From Diploptera punctata (lineage: Eukaryota; Arthropoda; Insecta; Blattodea; Blaberidae), in contig JASPKZ010009711.1 of assembly GCA_030220185.1 (NCBI GenBank), positions 99,776 to 163,775 on the forward strand: 64,000 nt of DNA, in the 5' to 3' direction. A program made the position numbers and the translations under genes. The notes beneath the pieces are model-generated. The model was given only the letters and a program-made list of their open reading frames with translations, had not been told where the DNA came from and searched no databases. Of this stretch, positions 1 to 11,296 are shown piece by piece; the first letter of the stretch is position 1; every line of letters starts with the position of its first letter.

Positions 1-256
1 ACAAAAGAAGCAGTAGAAGCGTACCTATCGTTTCTTATTTGTTTTCAAACATCGCCGTTTACAATAATATATAAATATTTTAAAATAACTATAGTTAAAT
101 AATGATTGTGAGTAAACAGCTTAATTTTATTCGTTAAATAGTCCTAACAATGCCACTCTTGATTTCCAAATTCTCTAGATAAATTCACTCCTCACTTCGT
201 GAGTCGTGGAATTTATCGATAATTTGGAAATCACTCGTGGCATTACTTATGATAAA
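1..256 (+). repeat. Rep-A repeat copy a (3' part, ends in hairpin)
   Basis: This is the right-hand part of an unclassified dispersed repeat, cut by the window edge. It contains the block CATCGCCGTTTACA, then an AT-rich stretch, and ends in an imperfect palindrome at 149-246. The palindrome arms are TGCCACTCTTGATTTCCAAA and its near complement TTTGGAAATCACTCGTGGCA. The same block and hairpin recur near 17.7-18.3, 37.3-38.2, 50.6-51.2 (reverse) and 53.55-55.4 kb. No coding capacity is visible. Confidence 0.8.
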
Positions 257-333
257 TTCCCCATCTTACACATCTGTAAGAAGGGACATTAAAGAGTTAA
301 TTTATTTTTAAATTATGATTATTATTATTATCA

Positions 334-373
<40 letters not shown>

Positions 374-636
374 GACAATGTTCGCAGAAATGAAGGAAAC
401 AGTAATAGGCCGTAACGTCGAAACCCGTCATTACGGAAAAGTTTTGGCGAACCCCTTGAATATTTTGCTTACCACCTGGAGGTTCACAAACCGCAAAGTG
501 GGAAACGATGATACAGGCTATAGATTTTCGTTTAAATTTTCAAGTCATCTGTATAACCTCATTTGAGACCGTGGTAACCTTCATAAATTGTTTGTTTTGT
601 TGTTAAATATAATTTGACATTTTAATAATAACTAAC
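257..636. other. Unassigned; ATT microsatellite
   Basis: An (ATT)n run with a few interruptions lies at about 315-373. Open frames through it are products of the simple repeat. I see nothing else recognisable in this stretch. Confidence 0.7.
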
Positions 637-1188
637 TCACTGGCACTATCGAACCCGTAGGTCCATGGGCAGCACGGACATAAGCTCTCCATCATCCCTA
701 TCCTGAGCCAAGGTTTTCCAATCACCCCCTGTATAATCTACTTCCCTCAAATCACAGTTAATGTTATTCTCCCACCTCATTCTTGGTCTACCAACTGGGC
801 GTTTTCCCTCTGGTTTTCCTACAAGAGGCTTCCATGCACGTCTTTCATTCTCCATTCGTGCCACATGTCCTGCCCATCGCAGTCTACGAGACTTAACTAT
901 TCTCATTATATCTGACTTCCTATAAAGACCATGTAATTCACTGTTATGCAGGCTTCTCTATTCACTGTCCATCTCTCTTTGGTCCAAAAATGTTCCTTAG
1001 AACTTTATTCTCAAATACTCGTAATATTCTTTCCTCCTTTAAAGTAAGAGTCCATTTTTCGCACCCATATAATGTAACTGGTAGAATAATAGTTTTATAT
1101 ATTTTCAATTTAACGTTTTTTGAAAGGAGTTGGGAAGTCAAGAGTCTCTGTAATGCATAATAACACGCATTTCCAGAATTGAGCCTAA
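637..1188 (-). mobile_element. RTE-like LINE, 5'-truncated 3' fragment
   Basis: Minus-strand copy of the C-terminal end of the RTE-like LINE seen near full length at 8023-11353. The minus frame at 646-906 reads RRLRWAGHVARM, then GKRPVGRPRMRWENN, and ends in the family's last residues NLRVR-type before the conserved 3' end CTATCGAACCCGTAGG (plus-strand sense). The match runs leftward to the tail at about 637 and stops near 1188, inside the region coding for LNSGNA. It has frame breaks and is dead. Confidence 0.9.
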
Positions 1189-1757
1189 ATTTCTAATGGA
1201 ACTCTCCTAAGGTAAAAATTGATCACGATATTTAGATTTGCCACGTAACAGCATTACAAGGCAGGTTATGTAATAAGTTCTAATTGTTGTAACACAATGA
1301 TAGCAATGAAAGTTCAAGGTCCCTTGTAGCGAAAAATAAAATACGGATGTAATCAGAACAAGACTTTATAGTCTGATCATAAAAAAGTTGTAATTAAAGT
1401 CCTTCAAGTAAGCTGTTGTCTACTTCAATAAAATTTACAATATTTATCATTACATATCAAAGGCGTGGACCGTTGATAAGAAAGGTTTCCACATACAAAA
1501 CTGACACATGTAATGTCATCATATCTCAGATATGTTAACCATTGATTACATATTTCAAAACAATCACATTTCGTATAGCAATCTTATCAAATGTCAATAC
1601 ATGTGTTCGTTAAAACATTGATGTTATTTTATCTATTTTTACTTCCGAAAGAGATTAAATTATCTTATTTATTATTCTAAGAGGAATTTGTTTGGTAGAA
1701 TATGCTAGAAGGAAATAAGCACATATAGGGCCTAATGTATCCATCCAGTCAACCGCT
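1189..1757. other. No recognisable feature
   Basis: AT-rich unique-looking sequence; no convincing frame, RNA or repeat recognised. Confidence 0.5.
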
Positions 1758-2140
1758 GTGGTCTCCAGGTAGCGAGCTGACTTGTCACGCAGCGGGCCCG
1801 GGTTCGATCCCCGCTTGGGACAAGTTTCCTGGGTGAGGTTTTTTCCGGGGTTTTCCTCACCTGTAAGACAAATGTCAGGATACTTTAAAGCCCAAACGGT
1901 CCCCGAACATCATCTGGCCATCATTATCGTCAATATAATATTCACATCATTAGATTAAGTTTAGGTTTAAGGCCTGTCCTGGCGCATCATTACCCATCGT
2001 CATCACCCATATATCATTGGGCAGCGTAACCCCGCCTCCCAGGCGCCCCAACCTCAGAAGTTGATTACAATATGCCAATGCCAGGAGAGAATACCTGAAA
2101 TGTCGAATAACAGACAGGGGGCATTAAACAAAAATAATAT
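1758..2140 (+). repeat. SINE S1 (head 1 + tail A)
   Basis: tRNA-derived SINE. The head starts ACCGCTGTGGTCTC, with a box-A-like GTAGCGAGCTGA and box B GGTTCGATCCC, followed by the body CTGGGTGAGGTTTTTTCCGG and a CACCTGTAAGACAAATGTC block. The 3' half is 'tail A' (CCTGGCGC... through CGCCCCAACCTCAGAAG to GGGGGCATTAAACAAAAAT). Flanks TATAGGGCCTAATG and TATAGGCCTATATC could be a decayed target duplication. Confidence 0.88.
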
Positions 2141-2159
2141 ATAGGCCTATATCAATCCA

Positions 2160-2402
2160 TCCATAGTAATTCTGCCCGAGAGCAGGTCTATCACAGCAAC
2201 CATAGCATCTTCATGCTATGCTTGCAGCTTTTACTAGGGAATTATAGGTGTGGTAGCTTCCCGTTGCTTTCCACACTGGTGATGATAATAAGGATGATGA
2301 TGATGGCCGGATGATTTTCGGGGACCGTTGGGCTCTAATTTCAATCGAACCCGGGCCCGCTGCACGACAAGGCAGCACGCTACCTCGAGACGACAGCGGT
2401 AG
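2160..2402 (-). repeat. SINE S1 (head 1 + tail B), reverse
   Basis: Reverse-oriented copy with the same tRNA-like head (complement of box B visible as ATCGAACCCGGGCC) but a different 3' half, 'tail B', with GGGAATTATAGGTGTGGTAG, a CATCAT-type run and AGTAATTCTGCCCG. It sits head-out against the forward copy at 1758-2140, making a tail-to-tail pair. Confidence 0.85.
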
Positions 2403-2814
2403 TGTGCATTTTGCCAGTGATCTTTTACCTCTTCTTTAAATAAAGTGGCGTTCTGAAATTTTGCTTAGTAAAAAAATATGTTTTGAATCCGAAACGCCAG
2501 ATCACTACGTACAAGTTTTATTCCGAAATCATCACGGTCGAAAATACAAAGTAATGTATTTTCTTTAAATTAGACCGATATTATCCAAATTTCCTGTGTA
2601 TTTCGTGCACTTAAATTCGTGCTTACAATTTTTTAATTCTTAACGACTCTTGAAATCATATTTCGTTCTGTTTTTACAGAGAAAAAAACACGAATTCTCA
2701 TTTTGAGAGATAGATAGTCACAAGTCATTAATTTATGCCATCGTAAAATGAAACACGCTGAATGTGTAGGCAGTTTCAAAAGTCAGTGAGGCATCAATTT
2801 ATGTCATTTATTTA
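2403..2814. other. No recognisable feature
   Basis: AT-rich; a (TTTA)n-rich stretch starts near 2810. Nothing else seen. Confidence 0.5.
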
Positions 2815-2935
2815 TTTTATTGTATTTTATTTATTTATTTATTTATTTTATTTAGGCTATGTATTTATTTAGCCTGGTGGGGTTAAAGCCATGTGGCCTT
2901 CTCTTCCACTCACCAGGACAAACATATATTACATC
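2815..2935 (-). mobile_element. Jockey/CR1-like LINE 3' terminus
   Basis: The plus strand shows CCTGGTGGGGTTAAAGCC...GGCCTTCTCTTCCACTC. This is the complement of the terminal hairpin-like motif GAGTGGAAGAGAAGGCC...CTCTGCCAG found at the 3' ends of LINE copies at 36.5, 54.7 and 56.1 kb. The TTTA-rich run to its left would be the tail. Only the 3' untranslated end is recognisable. Confidence 0.6.
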
Positions 2936-3400
2936 AGAATATAACAATCATAATTAACTCTAATATTAAATGCTAAATGAAGATTTGATCAATAAGATAT
3001 CTATTATATTATGATCTATAATACAACCAGTTAATGATAGTTAAAATTAAGACTAAAACTAATAATAAAATGTATACAAGCAAGACAAATTAAATTGTTG
3101 GTACACTGCCCCTGTCTAATGTATATAAAAACAAAGAAAAATAATGTTATGATACAAAATTTAATGACATATGCAAGCCCTCTCATCCCGTAACGAATAA
3201 TATTCTATAATAGTGGATACTTTTTTAAATGTTATATTAGTATACTGATATGCGATCTCAGTGCTTTGAAATGTGTGATCAACTGATCATGGCTTATTCT
3301 AAGAGCAATCTGCTGATTCGCATATTTACCGATACACAAGTTAGGTTTTCATCAAGTTATACATGGATTTATTTTATCATACATCACTCATAACAAACTT
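2936..3400. other. No recognisable feature
   Basis: AT-rich; may be further diverged LINE 3' sequence, but I cannot support that. Confidence 0.4.
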
Positions 3401-4120
3401 ACGTAAACATTGGATAAGGACTCTGAAGTGAGTAGGTTTTAGACAAGTACTGAAATAAAGGCACAAAGAATAGCGGATATAAACTTATCAGCATGTGATA
3501 GCATATTACGATGCGAGGTTGGCAAGTAGTTTTTACAGTATCGAGGAAAATGTTTAAAAACCGAACGATGGCGAGGTTTTTAATTTCCGACATTCTGTAA
3601 AACACTTCACAAATGTGCATTGTACATTATTTTTTGCGCGATGGTGTTTTCAAAATAATAATTGATAGTAAAATAATGCCTTTGTTGGAAATATTTCGGT
3701 CCATTATAAGCAATTGACTAACGTTAACAGTATAGGTAATGTTTATTAGTTGAAACAACAGTAGATCTGAGACCAATTAGTTATGAAATGGCGGCAAGTA
3801 CGTATTTATTGTTTTATATTGTTTCAGATAAAGTTCAGTTCATTTAAAATGCAGTAATTTGTTTCGTATAATGCATATTAACACTACCTTTTGGATATTT
3901 TTGTATGCACATTGTATGTAGTATCCTTACGCGTGTTTGTAATATGGTAATATTACAGTATAGTTATTTTATTACAGTATAGTTACTTAGGTTGGCAACC
4001 CCGAAGTGTGAAGAAAGGAAGTTTAACTTTCAATCATGGTCGCCATTGCTGTACGTACGACAAAACGCACTATCACGCAAAAAAGACATTTACATACACG
4101 CGTCTGGACCAGAATAAAGT
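3401..4120 (+). repeat. Rep-B repeat copy 1
   Basis: About 0.7 kb that reappears inverted and interrupted at 55.84-57.42 kb. Shared blocks include AATGGCGGCAAGTACG, TTGTTTTATATTGTTTC, AAAGTTCAGTTCATTTAAAA, TTAGGTTGGCAACCCCGAA, ATGGTCGCCATTGCTGTA and TTTTGCGCGAT. A short frame starting MAAST ends after 19 codons in both copies, so coding is doubtful. Complementary TTTTTTGCG(C/T)GAT words near 3632 and 4075 hint at inverted termini. Confidence 0.65.
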
Positions 4121-4884
4121 AGCCAACCGGTAAAATGCAGATGAAGACTGATAATTTTAGTTGACAGGCATGAAGTAATTCATGCGAGGGAAACGTAATG
4201 TTCTCACGCGTTTTGGAGAAATAACCAGTGCAGGGAGTAGCCCCATTATGTGCACAGAAATGTTAATAATGGGTCTGACAACCACTTTGACAATGAGCGG
4301 AGTGTAAAGTTAAGTTGATATGTGCCGGAATTACAAAATCTTATCTAGCTATACGTGCGTTGCCTGCATTCATTGTGTTCGCTAGTGTCTTAAATACAGT
4401 AAAAGCTCCTTATTCGCGGGATAAAAAATTGCGACGTCGTTCCTGTATTCGCGGATAAAAATATATTTATTCGCAGATCCAGTCGGTATATTAGAAGGAT
4501 TAGTATCCTTTATTAACGCATTGGTAACTTATTTTACTGCAGACACGTGCCAAGGCGGCCTTTACAAGTAACGATTCAACCCAAATAATTTTGATCGAAT
4601 TACACGTGTCTCTTCGGCTTTATTGCCAATTTTTAAAATTATATACAACTTTCCTCATTAGAGGATTGCTCAAGGACAAAGCGATACAATTAATTTTTGA
4701 AATTGATGAAATACATTTTGTAAATACATTAAAAATTTCAAATTGTAATTGAAGTATACATACTATAAAGTATAAATTTTGTACATATGGTTTATTAGAA
4801 TTGAAGTAGATCCTCTAATGGCAGCGATGACAGTTTTAGAAAGATACACCCTGTCCAAATCTAAGGAATTCCAAAATTTAGCTA
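4121..4884. other. Unassigned; isolated Tigger-like terminus near 4399
   Basis: At 4399 the sequence CAGTAAAAGCTCCTTATTCG, preceded by TA, resembles the CAGTAAAACCT termini of the Tigger-like MITEs at 8008 and 63308. No matching right end was found. The rest holds nothing I recognise. Confidence 0.35.
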
Positions 4885-5700
4885 AGAATCCTGGTATAGT
4901 AAGTATCTCTTGCATCCCTGCTTAAGGCCTTTATTCACTGTGAATTCCTCTGTTAAATTATTCTGTATTTTTACTTTAGCTTTTGTATTACTATAGATCC
5001 TCCTAACAACATTAATCCATTTATCACAGATATTCATATTTCTCATTGCCATCCATAACAATTGTCGAGGTACACTATCATATGCCATCTCTAAATCAAT
5101 AAAGATCATATGTAGTTCTTTATTTTTTTGCTAGGATTTTCTCTTGTAATTATCTAATACAGAAAATATTATCAATACATGATCTTCCACTCCGGAATCC
5201 ACATTGTTCTTCTATTAAGTTATCTTTTATCTCCTTATAAGTTTAAAATTTATAATTTACTAAAAATCCTAGCTGTTGAAGGTATAACGCTTATACCTCT
5301 GTAATTGGAACACAGTTTTTTATCACCTTTTTTAAAAATAGGGTAATGTACGATAAATTCCAGTCTTCTGGGATATCGTCTCCAATTTCAATTTTATTAA
5401 AAAGTTTTGTTAAAAATATTACTAAAATATCTCCCCCCATATTTTAGGAGTTCCGTCTGAATATTTCCTGGTCCTCTCCCATTTTTTGCCTCTTTCAAAG
5501 CTCTTTTAACTTCATCTTCTGTTATCTCTGGCGTGTCAATTTATATTCTATATCCGTATCTTGAAGTTGAAACTCCTTTCTATTTTCTTGAAGTAAACCT
5601 TATAATTTTGCATCCATTCTGATGGTCTTATCAACTGAATATTTATCTTCTTTCTTTCTGATTTCCTGATATTTTGTAATGTTATCCAAGTTTTATTTTC
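4885..5700 (-). pseudogene. LINE reverse transcriptase fragment
   Basis: Decayed minus-strand RT of a non-LTR retrotransposon. Reading leftward from about 5560: the fingers region (ELLKYGG, then an IFKKGDKKLCSNYRGISV-type block) with stops, then an intact frame at 4882-5109 holding motif A (IFIDLEMAYDSVPRQ) and the downstream NKGLKQGC block. The frame breaks just past this point, and no YADD box or C-terminus follows. Clade unassigned; the FIDLEMAYDSVPR style is RTE/Jockey-like. Confidence 0.8.
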
Positions 5701-6559
5701 AATGTTATTAATTTCGTGTGTAAGTATTAGTTTTAAGTAATCTGGCTGAAAGACAGCAACTAATTAACATTTTTAACGTATACCTTAGCCACAGCAACGC
5801 GTGGCCGGGACTTCTAGTATAAATATAAATTATATTTGAACGAGTGTGATAAAATAGGATACATCACTTTCCTGTTTGCCTCGAAATTTGTAATCGCCAT
5901 TTTGTAGGGTTTCTAAGAGATGAGTATTGTATATAGGAGTAAAGTAAAGTCTCTTACAAAAAGTTTTTAATACGTATTAGGCTAATTGTTTAAGATCTTG
6001 CGGAGGTTCAAATAGGCATGTATAATTAGGGCTCTCGGTCTGAACTTATTCGGTTTGAAATCATCTACCATCTCTACAGATTAATCCAATCTGGGATACC
6101 TATTGTCAAGTAATTTTTGTGTATAAACGAAATACATTTTTTAAAGTCTACAAGAATGCAAGTTCGTACCATCTTAGCGTACGGACTATTCAGAGAGAAT
6201 CTTCTCCGAACAAAAGGAATATAACAACATCATGCTATTTCTCTCTCACTCGGTACATGACTGAGAAAGACATTCCCTTTCTTATATCTTCTTGAATTAA
6301 TCGATTAGCTGGTTATTTACTTCTTGCCTGCATTGTTATAATTAGAAAAACAAGTATTATACAAATAGATTTACTAACAGTCTCTTGTCAAAATCGTTTC
6401 CTACTTCCACGCACTCGATAACTGACATTATATCGAAATAATCGCTTTACATTTCCAATAAGCTTTTCGATATAAAGTATGTTATCATACCATTACAGAA
6501 ATTTTCAATCTGGTAACATAAAGTTGTTTCTACAGCGATTGAACATAGAAATCGAATTG
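5701..6559. other. No recognisable feature
   Basis: AT-rich; no frame, RNA or repeat recognised. Confidence 0.5.
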
Positions 6560-7115
6560 TAATTCGTTGCGTTTAGAGGATAGCAATGGCAGAAGAAGCT
6601 TTTAACAAGAAGAGAAGCATTTTTTGCAGACCTTTGGCAAAACATTACGGAAGAGGCTAGTGAAGTGCTTTGTATGGAGTGTAGAATTGTATGTACAGAG
6701 ATTTGGACATTATGATGGAATGAGGAAAAGCGACTGGAAGCTTTTGAAATGTGGATATGGGAGAAGGATGAAAAGTATAAAATGGACAGATAAAATAAAA
6801 AATAAAAATGTACTAGACAGAGTGGGTGAAGGAAGGACAATGATGGAAGTAATAAAGAAGAGGAAAAGAAATTGAATTGGCCACTGGCTAAGAAGAAACT
6901 GCCCGCTGACGGATGCCCTAGATGGAATTGTCAACGAAAAGAAAGTTAGAGGCAGAAAAAGACATCAGATGATAGACAATATTAAAATAAATGGTTTGTA
7001 TGCGGATACAAAAAGGAAAGCTGAGTTAAGGAAAGAGTGGAGAATGCTGAGTTAAGGAAAGAGTGGAGAATGCTGAGTTAAGGAAAGAGTGGAGAATGCT
7101 GAGTTTGCAGTGAAA
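6560..7115 (+). pseudogene. LINE RT C-terminal fragment
   Basis: Plus-strand remnant of the post-RT C-terminal region of an endonuclease/RT polyprotein. Visible are KCFVWSVELYVQR, YGRRMKSIKWTDKIKNK, VLDRVGEGRTMMEVIKKRK, then IGHWLRRNCPLTDALDG after a stop, and KVRGRKRHQMIDNIK. This matches the familiar RRMEKISWTDRV / IGHxLRRNCLL pattern of insect RTE-like LINEs (from memory). The last codons are expanded into three 26-bp tandem copies (7023-7100) around KAELRKEWRM. Confidence 0.75.
7023..7100. repeat. 26-bp tandem triplication
   Basis: Three perfect or near-perfect copies of a 26-bp unit beginning GAGTTAAGGAAAGAGTGG at the end of the preceding LINE fragment. Confidence 0.9.
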
Positions 7116-7129
7116 GGGCAGAAACACTA

Positions 7130-7226
7130 TGTATGTATATATATATATATATATACATATATACATACATAAATACATACATACATCATACATACATACA
7201 TACATCATACATACATGCATACATGC
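7130..7226. repeat. (TA)n / (CATA)n microsatellite
   Basis: TATATATA passing into CATACATACATA-type repeats; probably the tail of the adjacent minus-strand RTE fragment. Confidence 0.85.
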
Positions 7227-7346
7227 ATACTCACTGGCACTATCGAACCCGTAGGTTCATGGCCGCGTGGACATAAGCTCTCCATATATCCCTATCCTCA
7301 GCTAATGCCTTCCGATCATTCCCTGTATAATCTACTTCCCTCAAAT
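7227..7346 (-). mobile_element. RTE-like LINE, short 3' fragment
   Basis: About 120 bp of the RTE-like 3' end on the minus strand, from CTCACTGGCACTATCGAACC (plus sense) to the region coding DLREVDYTGN. It is severely 5'-truncated. Confidence 0.88.
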
Positions 7347-7504
7347 CATATATATAACATTTATGCCCAGTCATTTCTTTCAGCTGAAATGCTAGGAATC
7401 ATCTTTAATAGAAGAATACTAAAATTGTAGAACAGTTCTTGATACATTGCTCTTGATAATAATACGCGCATCATTTTTTCTTTATGCTTTTTAGCATTGC
7501 TATG

Positions 7505-7706
7505 TTTTTTTTTGTGACGAACAGGGAGCTGGCCTGACGCATCAACCCCCCAACCTGGAGAACCAGGTGATTTTTGGTCAAGGTTTTCTTCCTTTACCCT
7601 TTATCAAACCAATAATGAGCTGCAAGGCAGCAGTATCTATACCCAAGATAAGGGGCTCTCACAAGGTACTACCAGCCGGGCGTACTGAACCCTGTTTTTT
7701 TTTAAC
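7505..7706 (-). repeat. Unclassified poly(A)-tailed retroelement-like repeat
   Basis: On the minus strand the segment starts after an A-run, contains CCCGGCTGGTAGTACC and GATGCGTCAGGCCAGCTCCC, and ends CTGTTCGTCAC followed by an A-run. GC content is well above the flanks. The poly(A)-like end suggests a SINE or LINE 3' end, but I do not recognise the family. Confidence 0.4.
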
Positions 7707-8047
7707 GAGGTTGTTACTCCTCCCCCTCAACATTTTCTAACCCAGCTTGGATCTGGAATGAGAACAAGAGGACTGGAGGGCATGGAGTGGATGAATAGAT
7801 ACGAGTGGAGAAGGAAAATAAAAATTTAGTTATAGAAATATGTGTAAACATTGAAAATCTGTATACAAATAAAACTATTTTTTTCTGGCTTTTATCGTGT
7901 ATTAGATGATACAAGAAGTATCTGGGTTACATATGATAATAAGTTTCAGTTCAGTAGCTCAGTAAAATAACAACCCTTCCAAATTTCATAAAATTATTTT
8001 TATTATACAGTAAAACCTGTCACCCTCCATGGTATCTTTATCTTGTC

Positions 8048-8359
8048 GTGGTGGAGTGGCTTGTGTGCTTAAATGATCCTGAGAGCTATGCCGGCGGTAG
8101 CATTGCTGCCGATAGGGTTACCCATGCCGGACTGGTCGAAGGTGATAAACCAGACGAAAAAAGTACCTTGGTCGAAAGAGTGACGATCTTTCACCGTAAA
8201 AATACAACCGTCAAGAAATGCGGACATGGGTTCAACTGGGGTAAAATTTTCCGGAGGTCAAATAGTCCCCCATTCGGATCTCCGGGCGGGGACTACTTCA
8301 GGGAACCCATGCCAAAGGCTCAAACACAGGGACATGTTCCTAGGAACATGGAATGTTAG
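8048..8359 (+). pseudogene. RTE-like LINE 5' open frame
   Basis: A 103-codon frame with no ATG near its start, covering the conserved 5' region. It includes GVACVLND-like residues, NDPESYAGGSIAADRVTHAG, KSTLVERVTIFHRK and FGSPGGDYFREPM. The same stretch recurs reversed at 43565-43790, so it belongs to the element. It overlaps the endonuclease frame in another phase. It may be translated 5' sequence or simply conserved 5' UTR. Confidence 0.5.
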
Positions 8360-11296
8360 GACTTTATACAATAGCGGGGCGCTAGAGATATTAACGCGGG
8401 AATTAGATAAATCGTCCTTGGATATAGTCGCTTTACAGGAAGTTAGATGGCCAGGAGAAGGTAGTCAGGAATCAGGAAGCTTTGCATTATACTATGGGGG
8501 TGCAGAAAGACCTATATTTAGAACGGGTTTTTTAGTCAGAAGGAGGATCTTATCCGCTATCCGAGATATTAAGTTTTTTTAGTGATAGGATATCATACAT
8601 AATTCTAAAGGGTAAACGACATGATTTTATAATTGTAAATGTACATGCCCCCACAGAAGATAAAGATGACAACATCAAGGATGAGTTCTATGAAGAATTA
8701 GAATGCTTATTGATAGCCTTTCACGATATCATATGAAAATTGTCTTAGGAGATTTTAATGCAAAAGTGGGGCGGGAAGATATATTCAAACCAACAATAGG
8801 CAAATTCCAGTCTTCATGAAGATAGTAACGACAACGGGGTTAGATTAGTCACATTTGCCACATCGAAGAATCTCATTGTTAAGAGCACAACATTTCAGCA
8901 TAAGGATATTCATAAATACACCTGGACATCCCCAGATGGAGAAACTCGGAACCAAATAGATCATGTATTAGTGGATAAACGCTGGCACAGTAGCATCATC
9001 GATGTTAGATCAGTTAGAGGGACAGACTGCAATTCGGATCATCATCTGGTCAGGGTGAAAATCAGACAACGGCTATCGCTTATGAGAGGAACAAACGCTA
9101 AAGATGAATTTGTAAAATTTGAATTAAAAAACTTGAAGTATGATGAAATGCGGCAAGAATACCAAATCAAAATTGCTAATAGATTTGAAGTACTGGAATC
9201 TTCAGATGACAATGTGGCAATCGAAGAAGAAACTGATATAAATAAAGAATGGGCGGCTATAAGAGATACTATTAAATTGTCAGCATCAGAAAGCATTGGC
9301 TGTTTTAAAAAGAGGCAAAACAAGAAATGGTTTGATGAGGAATGTTCCGACATTGTAAAGAAAAGAAAGCTAGCAAAAATGAAATGGTTACATGAGCCAA
9401 ATGAGGTAAATTCACAGCAATTGGGTAGTATTAGACGGGAAACCACCAAGTTACTAAAGAGTAAAAAGAGGGAATATTTGAGAGAGAAGATTAATGATCT
9501 CGAAATAAACGCAAAAAATAGGAACATTAGAGAATTATATCAGGGAATTAGTATTGAGAAGAAAGGGTTTCAGGCTAGAACAAACATAATTCGGAATGAA
9601 AATGGGGATATGATTGCAGATTCCAGGAGTATATTAAATAGATGGAAAAGTTACTTTAATCAGCTATTAAATGTACATACAGAACAGGACATTGAGGAGG
9701 ATAAGTTACAGACAGCAGAAATGCTAGTCGCAGAACCAAATGCATTAGAGGTTGAAATGGCGATTGAAAAATTGAAGATGTATAAAGCATTCAGGTTCAG
9801 ATGAGATCCCAGCAGAAACTAATAAAATCAGGGGGAAGAAAAATTGGATGGACAAGATTACGCTGGTTGCTTAGTATGATTTGGGAAAAAGAAGCTCTTC
9901 CAGATGAATGGAAGGAATAAATTATCGTACCAATTTATAAAAAAGGAGATAAAACTGATTGCAACAACTACAGGGGCATCTCATTACTTTCAACTTCGTA
10001 CAAAATTCTTACAAATATATTAGTAAGCAGACTTACTCCCTATATTGATGACATCCTAGGAGATCATCAATGTGCATTTAGAAGAAACAGGTCTACAACA
10101 GATCAGATTTTTAGTATAAGATAGATTTTAGAAAAGAAATGGGAATATAATGGTACTGTACATCAACTATATGTAGACTTCAAAAAAGCATATGATTCAA
10201 TTAAGAGGGAGAAGTTATATAGCATCCTGCTGGAGTTCGGAATTCCTAAAAAGTTAGTTAGACTTATACGAATGTGTCTAAATGGCACAAAGAGTAGGGT
10301 GCGTATAGGCAAACAGTTTTCGGACACTTTTGAAATCCAGAATGGTTTGAAGCAGGGTGATGCACTATCTCCTCTACTATTTAATTTTGTACTAGAGCAT
10401 GCCATTAACTCTTTAGAGAATAAGGAAGGCTTACAACTCAATGGTATTAATAAGCTGTTAGTTTATGCTGATGATGTAGTATTATTGGCCGATAGCGAGG
10501 AGATACTAAAGGACAACACGCACACACTATTGAGTAACACTAAGAAATTAGGACTGGAAGTAAATATCAATAAAACTAAATATATGGTCACACGTAGAAA
10601 TTCAGTATATAATGGAAATGACAGCTAATGACAAATGAGGGAATTTTTGAGGAGGTGGTTGAATTCAAGTACCTAGGAACAATAATCACAAATAGGAATG
10701 AGATGCACAAAGAAATTAAACATAGGCTCAATTCTGGAAATGCGTGCTATTATGCATTGCAGAGACTCTTGATGTCCCAACTCCTTTCAAAAAACGTAAA
10801 ACTGAAAATATATAAAACTATTATTCTACCAGTTATATTATATGGGTGCGAAACATGGACTCTTACTTTAAGGGAGGAAAGGAGATTACAAGTATTTGAG
10901 AATAAAGTACTTAGGAAAATTTTTGGACCAAAGAGAGATGAACAGACAGGTGAATGGAGAAGACTACATAACAATGAACTACATGGTCTTTATAGGAAGC
11001 CAGATATAATAAGAACAGTTAAGTCTCGTAGACTATGTTGGGCAGGACATGTTGCACGTATGGGAAATGAAAGACTTGCATGGAAGCTTCTTGTAGGAAA
11101 GCAAGAGGGGAAGCTTCTTGTAGGAAAGCAAGAGGGAAAACTCCCAGTTGGTAGACCAAGAATGAGGTGGGAGAATAACATTAACTATGATTTGAGGGAA
11201 GTAGATGATACAGGGAATGATTGGAAAGCATTGGCTTAGGATAGGGATATATGGAGAGCTTATGTCCGCGTGGCCATGAACCTACGGGTTCGATAG
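8334..11296 (+). pseudogene. Endonuclease-reverse transcriptase of RTE-like LINE (broken)
   Basis: Would nick target DNA and copy the element RNA at the nick. The chosen start is the ATG at 8334 (MFLGTWNVRTL), the usual opening of an APE endonuclease. Endonuclease motifs: LDIVALQEVRW, NVHAPTED, LGDFNAKVGRE, HKYTWTSPDG, then DCNSDHHLV near 9040. RT: KKGDKTDCNNYRGISLLS (about 9940), motif A LYVDFKKAYDSI (about 10170), NGLKQGDALSPLLFNF, and the catalytic LLVYADDVVLLADS (about 10460). C-terminus: KTIILPVILYGCETWTL, RRLCWAGHVARM, GRPRMRWENN, ending NLRVR. At least three frame changes and several stops (for example 8580 and 10121) make it non-functional. A 27-bp tandem duplication near 11085-11140 repeats LLVGKQEGK. 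Confidence 0.9.

Noticed and set aside
8015..8120. HDV-like ribozyme at the LINE 5' end
   Set aside because: Known for some related elements, but I could not pair the required helices by eye, so it is only suggested as a check.
9042..9527. 161-codon minus-strand frame
   Set aside because: Antisense shadow of the LINE endonuclease/RT linker region.
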